Positions 56,327 to 64,000 of a DNA stretch of 64,000 nt are shown here, piece by piece. Source of the stretch: Massospora cicadina (Eukaryota; Entomophthoromycota; Entomophthoromycetes; Entomophthorales; Entomophthoraceae). The DNA lies in assembly GCA_022478985.1 (NCBI GenBank), contig JAKSZP010004191.1, forward strand, positions 62,001 to 126,000, read 5' to 3'. Both the position numbers and the translations under genes were made by a program. The notes beneath the pieces are model-generated. The model had not been told where the DNA came from and did no database searches. It worked only from the letters and a program-made list of their open reading frames with translations. Position 1 is the first letter of the stretch. Each line of letters begins with the position of its first letter.

Positions 56327-57221
56327 TGTCATGTTCACATGGCTCGATTGAAGGGGTCAATAGCCAGGATAAGTCTGGGCGCCAAGAGGCCAAGAAGGAT
56401 AAGCTTCAGTTTCTTTCTGACTTGAGGCACACATTGGAACAACGCTGGGTACATGCCAGATATGCCCAGGGTAATTCAGAGGAAGTGCATCTTGTTCAGC
56501 CATGTATAACAGCCATAGCAAAAAAACGGACATACTACCACCTGAATTATGACAGTTCTATTCAGTTAATCAGTGAACAGGGGTTCAAAACCTGTTCAAT
56601 TTATGTGATTTCTAACTCAGGTTGGGCTCAACTTCTTTTTGTTCATTTGAGTTTGGTCAATTTTGAAGTATGTTAATAAATCAGATGGAAGCGTGCGCTT
56701 ATTGGTGTACCAGGGCTTAGTACCAATTTCTCTGATCAATAATTTCCCTAAGTTGGCTAAAATATGTTTTCTTGAGACCAACCTTTCTCGCTGTTCATCT
56801 TCCCTATAATAAACCCTCATTAGTTTAACGTTTTTTCTTATGTTAACTTGGGTGTACCTGTGCGCAGACACTTTGAGGAGGTCTCACATCACATTGGCCA
56901 ATTTATTTGTCTTAAAATTACTACAGCATCAGATACACCGCTGTGCCGCCCAGGTTTCCTTTAAACTGAGGCATCTGTGCACTTTAGCCCTGTTCAAATC
57001 TTGATTATGAACGGCACTTTGGGGCACAGCCAAGTTTTGCTATTTGTTTGATCCCTATTCATGTGTACCGTGTTAATCACCATTGCTCTATGTCACTTTG
57101 GCTCAAGCTCCCTCTGCTGGGCTATATTAACTTAACACTGATGACTAGTTCCCTTGCATTTATTCAGTGCACCATGCACCACCACGCTAGGAACTGGAGA
57201 GTTAGAGACACTCTCCTAACA
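56327..57221 (+). repeat. 3' LTR of element K
   Basis: It begins TGTCATGTTCACATGG after the polypurine tract and ends at CTCCTAACA. Its limits are supported by the related solo LTR at 3883-4580, which shares the start, the GTGCGCTTATTGG block and the CTAACA end. Confidence 0.65.
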
Positions 57222-57994
57222 GGGTATGTACAATCTTGATAAGCATACATGTACCAATTGACTACAGTGCTTTGAGTGAGATATGAAATAAAGTATTCTG
57301 ACATTTTTTATAGTACCCTATAAGGGCAAACTAAGTTGTTGACAACTCATTCACAAGTACTCTTACCCTATGATGATAAAAGAGAACCAAATTACCTGGA
57401 TGATAGACAGGTAAGCACTATGGCATGACTTAAACTGTTTGGCTTCACAAGAAGTAGTTATTATAAAATACATATCAATAGCTTATAAAAGATTATCTCA
57501 TCAGCTAAAAAAGCACGGTTAATTCAACTGTCTATTGGCTAGATGCTTATATTAGGGGCAGTAAATTTTTTGGTAATATTGGGTCTCTTCCATATATATG
57601 GCCTTGAAGGGCGACATCTTTAAAATTAGTGATAGCTCACTTGGTATGCCAGTAAGGCACTAGGGAAATATCAATCCTCTCATATGGTCAGTAGCAGATA
57701 ATTCTATAAGATGGATGCCAAAGTTCCTTTAGCTCTCTCCACAGCTACATTAGTATCATGTTTTTAGAATAAAATATTGTGTAGTTAAATCTGGTAGTTT
57801 ATTCTTGTATCACTTCAGAGGTTAAATTTAGCCCATTATTGAATAGTGACATCATGTGATTTCCATGATTTGTAAAAACATGCTGAAAGAGGGATAGTGT
57901 AGTGTCATTAACTGTGGCAGTAGGCACAGTGATAGCCTCCACTTACTTACTTAATTAAATGGTTTATGGCTAGAAATATATAAATATATATTAA

Positions 57995-59888
57995 ATTTAT
58001 TTGAGGTATGCCAACCAGGGGATGGACATTGCTGAAAGAGAAACTTCAAGAACAAACCAAACTGAAAATATGAGCCAACTGCCATAAATAAGCAGCGAGA
58101 CACAATAAAATGAGAAAACAACCTACCAGGTCTCACAGCAATGAGCCGCTTATCCCACCATAGTGGAGGGGGAGGGGGATCAGGCAGATTATCAATTTTG
58201 ACTTCAGAAATGAAGAGGCAGACCAATGCTGATAGTAAAGGGGTTGGGGCGTCCATGGGATGAGGGTCAAGGTGGAGAGGATACTTGCTTAAACTGAGAA
58301 TTTGGCCTGAATCATAGCCTCCATGAGTTTGGCCACATTGTTCAGCTTGAATGTGGGCATCGGGAAGGTGGGGAAATTTTTTGATGTTGGCTCTGGTTAC
58401 ATGTGTGGATGGGGAACAATCTGCCAGAGCAGTGACATGTTTGACAGCATTGGTGGCAGTTTCAGCTATGCGTTTGATTTCCTCCTTTGCAACTACAGGG
58501 AAATTGAGTGGAACTTAGTGATGTGCAGCCCTTATTTTAATTTAGCAACAAATTTTGCCACAGCTTCGCGGAGATGGCAATTTTTGGGTGAGGCCACCGC
58601 GGCCTCAGCAAGCTGGTGGTCGATTGGTATGGGTAGCATTGTGTTTTGGAACATAATGTTTGGGCGGAAGTGGGGCATCAAAGTCTGAATTCAGATAAGG
58701 ATCTAATTTGAATGGCTTAGCCAAAGGTGTAACAATTTTTCCAGATTTGGATACTTCATCCAATAAATCCCAGGAATTTTGATTGACTTGGATTGATTTG
58801 GTGATAGGTGGCTGTGGTTGATTAAGTTTTGAGGTGAAGATTTTTTTGGATTGAACATTGGTCAAAGCCTGCACCTGATTGGTTGGCATAGGTGTGAATT
58901 AGCCAGCTTGAGTTTGAGTTACTAGATTTTGCTTCTGATTCAAGAGCATGACCTGAGGGGGTGGGGGTAGCCAAAATCCCCACTCAAACGCTGTTGGTGT
59001 GGCCTCATGGGTTGAGTTGGCAATGTTCGCAGGATGTGAATTGTATTGGCATGCTTTTTTCATATGGTCCAATTCATGGAAGAGGGGGCAAATTGTGCGA
59101 CTGTTGTCAGTATGAGCCCAAAAAGAATTGATCAGGTGTGGATGGGATTAGGCTCGTGGTGGGATGTTCTGGGCCATGGTAAGATGGTGGAGGATAATAA
59201 TGGCCATTGCCCAAGGTGCCACTAGGCGCTCAGCACCACTTGGGACAATAAATTGGAGGATGGTGTCTGTGCCATAAGTGGATAGCCCAGACATCAACTC
59301 CTAATAGAGTATTTGAGGGGGAAGGTGTGAGGGGAGGTTTGCAAAGGTCACCACGAGTGTGGTATCATTGGAGAGACAAGTTGAGTGGTGGTAATGAGTG
59401 TGTTTTTGTATATTAAGTGCGTTGCTGCTGCAGCAGCCGCGTCCTCTTCAGTGGGAAAGTCAATATCAAAATAGCCCTTGTAAGGGCGGAAGTTGATAAA
59501 TCCTGCTGGTGCAAAGGTGGTTGTTGCCAGCTCAATAATCGCTTTGTCAGCATATGGGAAGATATGTTCATACTCAACGCGGAGACAAAACCGGATAGTG
59601 GATCTAGGTAGGGCTAGGGGATGTGGGCAGGTTGGGTGGACTCACGTAAGATGAAGTGCTAAGTCCCTTAGAGGGACAAAGTGGCCAGATGTATTTGGTA
59701 GACTTATTGATCCAGTCTGCAAGCGTTGGCCTGCTGAACGGTAAACACTAGTGGGTGGAGCACCGCTGCCTCACAATAGGGCAGCAGGTGGTGGATCCAA
59801 GGACATAAATGGAAATCTTTGTGGGGAGGCGGCTTATAGATTATAGATTTTTAAGCAAATCTCAAAAGCCTTATATGGTTTAAATCAC
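57995..59888 (-). mobile_element. ORF1-only LINE-like element F
   Basis: This 1.89-kb minus-strand element was inserted into pol relic L. The likely duplication is AATATATATTAA (57,983-57,994) against AATATATTTTAA (59,889-59,900). The 3' tail read on the minus strand is TGTCCATCCCCTGGTTGGC then ATACCTCAAATAAATTT, tail type 1. It has the same length and layout as D and E but diverges clearly from them, so it is an older subfamily member. Confidence 0.8.
58140..59800 (-). pseudogene. element F ORF1-like protein
   Basis: On the minus strand, an N-terminal FRPYKGYFDIDF block lies near 59,450-59,490. A damaged knuckle CPLFHELDHMKKAC follows near 59,050-59,100, with the second Cys replaced by Phe. 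The C-terminal region then shows NQNSWDLLDEVSKSGK, DAPTPLLSAL (near 58,225-58,255) and PPPPPLWW. There are many frame breaks. Conservation of the C-terminal motifs despite divergence from D and E is the useful evidence. Confidence 0.65.
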
Positions 59889-60289
59889 AATATATTTTAA
59901 TTAGTGCTTGAAGCAAAAAAATTGACTCTATAAAAATAGTTGCAGAAAAAAAATATATTATAGCTAAACCAGATGTAGAGTTAAAAATTTCTTAGAACAA
60001 TATATAAATGACCATAAAACCAGTATGCAGGGCATTAAAACATCAATACTCACTCTATGGAAAAGCTATAAGAGGCGCCTATCTGATATTAGAACCTTGA
60101 TTTTGGTTTGTCCTGATACTGCATATCAGACAAGATACCAGAACTTTCTTAATAGGTTATATCATAACCTCCCTGTTTCTCTCTGCTCAGCATAGCTTTC
60201 CAAGCAAATTAATTTTGGTAAATTAAAAGCAAACAATTAATCGCACACCAAAGTCTTGCTCTGATGTCATCAGATTCCCCACTGACTGT

Positions 60290-61975
60290 CCCATCGTGGG
60301 GCAGCAGTGAAACTCCCCTCCATTTTCCATCTGACAGAAAAATGTACTTGGACTGTCTCACCCAGTCATTCCAAACCCTTGGAGCAATTCGTTCCTCCCA
60401 AGGATCTTAAAGCCCATCTCACCTGAACCCAAGCGGTGCCCCACTGCCCCCTGGTGCTCCCCTGGAGCAACATGCATTCCAGTCTTGGGGTTGAATATGG
60501 GAAATTCTTCCCCTACAATGACCAAGCCATTATCAAAATGGCTCAGGCGGTGATGACACCAGCCTGTTTCATAGACTTCTGCCCCTATAAGGGGTATTTT
60601 GATCTCAGCTTCCCCTGTGAAGCTGATGCAGCCACTGTGGCAACAGTGGCATTAATTTTTAATAATATTCCCCTCCCAACAACTCAGACCCAGCTCCCAA
60701 TGGACACCACCTTAGTGGTCCAGTTCTCTGGTTTGCCCACCCACCTCCCCCCCAAAGTGCTCCACCAGGAGCTGATGGAAGGTTTGGCATCCTACAGCGC
60801 CAACCCCATCTTGCAATTTGTGGTCCCAAATGGGGCCACACGCCTCGCTGGGCCTCAGGCATATGCCATGATCAGCCCTGAATTTACAAAAATTTATTTA
60901 GCAATTCCCCCTTGTTCCACCATCCCATCTGCCCCTGACCATCCATTCTGGGCCCGCGTTGAGGGTGGACGGATGATTTGTCCATCCTGTTTCGAGTTAG
61001 ACCACTCAAAACGTAAATGCCCATACTCAGAAACTTCCACCGATGCCAAAAGTTTGCCTGACGCCCACCAATCTGCCACCTACTCCGCGCCAACCCTGAC
61101 ATGGGGTACAATCCTACCTTTCCCCCACTCCAATGCCTGATGCTGCAGCTGCACCTGCAGCCACCAATCAGCACCCACCTTGCCCCAATGCCACAAATAA
61201 TTTATCCAATCAAACAACAGATTGGATCCCAGTTTGATCCCATGCATCTGCAAATGGATCAAACAAACCTCAACTGTACGCTGATTCCCCAATCCAATTC
61301 AACCAAAATCCATGGGAATTATTGGATGAAATTGACAAATCAGGTGACTTCATTGAAGAACCAATGCTGCAACTTGAGTGGCTCTGTAACGCAGAATGGG
61401 ATGCAAAATTCACACTTCAGAAATATGTCCCACAACCTAATGCTAAACCTTTCTACAGTGACCACCAGCTTGCAGTAGAAGCAGCCGCCACACCAGAATT
61501 CTGTCCGCTTCGCAAAGCTGCCTCCAAATCTGTGGCTGCGCTCACAAAAGGAATTCCACCTACCATAATCCCCATAAATCTTACTCCACAAAGTAAGATC
61601 AACATGAAAACTTTACACAAAAACGTCACTGAAGCCATCCAGAACGTGGTAACAGTAGCACGGAATCTGAAAGTAAAATAACCTGAACCAACATTGCCAT
61701 GTTCATTAAGTTTCCAGATTCCCACCTCAAAGTTGAAGACGCTTTGGGCAAATATATCGTTAGTATAATGATGGCTGGCAACTATTTGAAAGTTCCAGTC
61801 ATCAAGGATATTGAACCCTCATGCTGCTGATGCCCCCACACCCTTACTATCTGCCTTAACATGCACCATACTCTGAAATGAGGTGGATGCGGCCAAAGAT
61901 GAGCCCCCCAATCCCCCCTCACTGTACACCATGGAGGGATTGCAGTATTTGCTGCCCATCTGTTTGGATATTTTG
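60290..61975 (+). pseudogene. element G ORF1-like protein
   Basis: The longest open part (60,436-61,140, 234 aa) runs without break through YGKFFPYNDQAIIKMA, CPYKGYFDLSF, TLVVQFSGLPTHLPPKVLHQ, FWARVEGGRMI and the knuckle CPSCFELDHSKRKC (CX2CX4HX4C). After a frame change come NQNPWELLDEIDKSGD, SDHQLAVEAAATP with SVAALTKGIP, DAPTPLLSAL near 61,826-61,855, and PPIPPHCTPW. The G copy shows that the region broken in D and E at the A6C4-5 tract was one continuous frame. Confidence 0.78.
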
Positions 61976-62064
61976 TTAGGTACGATTCAATTGATCCATC
62001 CATTTTGGGCATTTTGTTTGAATTGTTGGTTTTATTTTATTATGATTTTAGTTTTATTTTGGTA

Positions 62065-62355
62065 GGGGGTGGAAGGTGAGTTGGTAAGGGCGTACAGCTA
62101 CCAACCTGAAGGTTGCGGGTTCAATTCCCACCTCTTTGCACATTGATTGGGGTGCCAGCTGAAGGAAGCTATTGGCGGTTAGTAGGTCTAATAACACGAA
62201 AACCTTACCCATGACATAACCAGAAAAATTTGAGTCCCAATCCAGAGGTGGAAAAACTTTCTTCAATGGAGTTGACCCTGTTCAGGTTTCATGTTTTTTC
62301 TTTCTTTCTTTTGGTAATGCCTGTCCCCTAGTCAGCTTGCCTCGGTTAAATAAAA
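62065..62355 (+). mobile_element. SINE 1: tRNA-derived head with LINE tail type 1
   Basis: This 291-bp element is flanked by a perfect 16-bp duplication, TAGTTTTATTTTGGTA (62,049-62,064 and 62,356-62,371). The head GGTGAGTTGGTAAGGGCG (A box) and GCGGGTTCAATTCCCAC (B box, near 62,115-62,131) lie about 30 bases apart, as in tRNA genes. The unrelated body is followed by CTGTCCCCTAGTCAGC then TTGCCTCGGTTAAATAAAA, the tail of elements D-G and LINE B. It inserted just upstream of G's own tail, so two tails lie in tandem. Confidence 0.88.
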
Positions 62356-63254
62356 TAGTTTTATTTTGGTAATGTCTGTCCCCTGGTCAGCTTACCTCAG
62401 TTAAATAAAAATATATCATAAATTCCCCATATTAATGATCAATTATAATTGGTAAGTATTCATTAATGGGCCATGTCCTACAGATGAATGCCCTTCAAGG
62501 ATCACATTTGTTCTAGAGGATGGGAAAATATATGGAAGCCAATTCTTAATCAGCTATTTTATATAGTAAACCTTCCAATATATGAATATTATCAGTTTGA
62601 ACTTATATCTGTTTGACCTCAGGTGACTCTAAGAACAGTAGATTAAGCTGGAAAATAAGGTCATGTAAGCAATCTTTGTCATCAGCAAGTAGGGTAAGGA
62701 TAAACATGTGAGTTAGTCCTTCATCATTTTTTGATAAGCAGACTATGATAATGAACAATGATAAGATTGTAGTTTTTTAGGCATATAGCCCACCTAGCGA
62801 GCCTTCCAATGGAATACTATACCTTCTAAATCCAACGTAATGAGGAATGATTAGTAATAATTGGAAAGTGTGTCCCATAAAGAAAAGGGCAAAAGTGCTT
62901 AATAGCTTTAATAACCGCTAGGCATTCTTTCTCAGTAATACTTATTCCCTTCCACTTCTGACAGGGTCTTATTAGCATAATAAGCAACCAGATAATCAAC
63001 TTTTTAAGCATCATGTTAATATAGCTCCAATGGACACATCACTACCATCAGAGAATAGAAGTGTTTATTTAATTGGGAATGCATTAAGAATGATGAAAAT
63101 GATGGAGTTTTCTGTAGGTTGTTAAAAGATTGCTGCTGATCTATACATTATTGGAATGTCACACTTTTATGTAAAAATCAAACCAAAGGTTCAGAAACTT
63201 TAGCAAAATGTGGGATAAATTTCCAGTAATATCCAATCAGATCTAGATATACTG

Positions 63255-64000
63255 TAAGCATGGGGGAGACCCTCTGTGCCTCGATAACAAGGCATTCCCA
63301 TTCTGCACCAAAAAGGGGGCTAATAAGATGGCTGTCCCCTTGTAACCCATGGCAATTTAGCCCATGTGGTGGATAAGAGGTGGTTGGAGGCATTCCCCTC
63401 AAGGTTGCCCCCTTAACCCTATCTGACCATGCAAGCTCTACTCCAGCAGATCAGGGTTGTGTGCGTGGAGGTGGCAGCAGTGAGAGGATGCCATCCAAAG
63501 GAAAGTGGCAAGCATCTATTCTTAGTGACAATTTCAAGTCATCCAAAGAGGCAAGAAATCTAAATTTATGGAAGGGTCTTGCTCCAGCAAAAATTTTGGA
63601 TTTTATCAGAGGGCAAAAATCTGGATAAATCAAGGGGTTTGGCTTCAGTGAAATTGAGGGCAATAAATACCTTTGATACCCAATGGGACTGGGTCCCCAT
63701 GACCTGGCCATGCATGCAACCACTCACCTGCCAAATGAAGCGTCGCCAATCCACAAAGCTGATTAACAGTTGGAGGAACAGTTTAATGGAAAATTAGAGC
63801 AATATTCAGATGGCCTGTGGAAGGTCAATTTGGTGTTGAGTTTGTTGCAAAATCCCATTCTGCCAAAAATTAGTTGGTGTTGGAGATCCAACTAAGATGA
63901 CTGGAATTACTCCAGATCAAGATTCAATATCTCAGCCTAATGAAATTGCAAAATCCATGACAGGTATTTCCAATTCCCAATTTTGACCAAAGAAAGACCC
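63255..64000 (+). repeat. R-family repeat, copy R3, cut by the window end
   Basis: It starts after ACTGTAAGCATGGGGGAG, within the RT-RNase H joint of relic L. GNLAHVVDKRWLEAFPS (63,351-63,401) matches R1 and R2. TQWDWVPMTWPCMQPLTCQM (near 63,680-63,739) matches the W/Cys block. The frame is broken between them. The membrane block expected downstream lies outside the window. Confidence 0.6.

Larger units (their letters stand above)
52846..57221 (+). mobile_element. chromodomain Ty3-type element (chromovirus) K, 5' end unresolved
   Basis: Protease, RT, RNase H, integrase and chromodomain are in chromovirus order, followed by a purine tract and a 3' LTR. The 5' LTR and gag are not identified; LINE C and unassigned sequence lie upstream. 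A solo LTR of the same family is at 3883-4580. Frameshifts and stops are fewer than in M, J or L. Confidence 0.8.
60168..62411 (+). mobile_element. ORF1-only LINE-like element G, containing SINE 1
   Basis: It is flanked by TATATCATAA (60,158-60,167 and 62,412-62,421). Without SINE 1 and its duplicated target the length is about 1.94 kb, the same as D, E and F. Tail type 1 at 62,372-62,411 reads ATGTCTGTCCCCTGGTCAGC then TTACCTCAGTTAAATAAAA. It was inserted into the integrase region of relic L. Confidence 0.85.
57222..63254 (-). pseudogene. Ty3-type pol relic L, minus strand, split by F, G and R3
   Basis: Minus-strand pieces read in the expected order once the insertions are removed. The RT-RNase H joint is at 63,180-63,254 (TVYLDLIGYYWKFIPHFAKV). 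RNase H at 62,826-63,014 reads ISITEKECLAVIKAIKHFCP and LYGTHFPIITNHSSLRWI. The integrase zinc-to-core part at 59,901-60,157 reads FHRVSIDVLMP. The core end at 57,720-57,870 reads NNGLNLTSEVIQE, then AVERAKGTLAS after a frame break. Interruptions lie at 57,995-59,888 (F), 60,168-62,411 (G) and from 63,255 (R3). Confidence 0.72.

Noticed and set aside
62065..62140. Functional tRNA gene at the SINE 1 head
   Set aside because: The A and B boxes fit, but the acceptor stem does not pair, the T stem has a mismatch and the anticodon loop is abnormal. The unit has its own target duplication and a LINE tail, so it is a SINE.

Overview
This 64-kb window is eukaryotic and consists of transposable elements nested in transposable elements, set in AT-rich DNA. 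I found no convincing host gene, rRNA or functional tRNA. The element types (Tad-like LINEs with a CCHC ORF1 and an apurinic-endonuclease/RT ORF2, Ty3-type LTR elements including a chromodomain chromovirus, and a mariner relic) suggest a large, repeat-rich fungal genome. A basidiomycete, perhaps rust-like, is my inference; no taxonomic marker gene is present. Almost every element is broken by stops and frameshifts. The two LINEs at 39.6-51.4 kb are GC-rich with long open stretches and are the youngest-looking insertions.

Layout. (1) 1-12,095: an old plus-strand Ty3-type pol relic (M) split into four pieces by a repeat of unknown type (R1, 906-2267), a solo LTR (3883-4580) and a complete Ty3-type element (A, 4674-11143). 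(2) 12,096-22,239: Ty3-type element J. Its 5' LTR holds an ORF1-only LINE-like element (D) and a foldback mariner, and its RNase H holds a 30-bp LINE micro-insertion. (3) 22.2-34.8 kb: AT-rich DNA carrying ORF1-only elements E and H and a SINE (29,447-29,730). (4) 34.8-39.6 kb: repeat R2 and a minus-strand Ty3-type relic (I). (5) 39.6-51.4 kb: LINE B, then LINE C with its target-site duplication. (6) 51.4-57.2 kb: chromovirus K. (7) 57.2-64 kb: minus-strand pol relic L, split by ORF1-only elements F and G (G contains a second SINE) and by repeat R3.

How the parts work together. The most unusual content is a set of five elements (D, E, F, G, H) that encode only a LINE ORF1-like protein with a private C-terminal region and no ORF2. 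Four are 1.9-kb units flanked by target-site duplications. Two different LINE 3' tails are present. Tail 1 is on LINE B, D, E, F, G and both SINEs. Tail 2 is on LINE C, H and the micro-insertion. The simplest reading is that two autonomous LINEs each mobilise their own non-autonomous set by 3'-tail recognition, resembling the mammalian L1/HAL1/SINE arrangement. A second unknown is the R family: three copies share a coding pattern (GDLAHVVDKRW block, WPW/cysteine block, FWLxFW membrane block) that I cannot assign to any known element.

Boundaries given from target-site duplications or LTR termini are close to exact. Limits of degenerate relics may be off by tens of bases.
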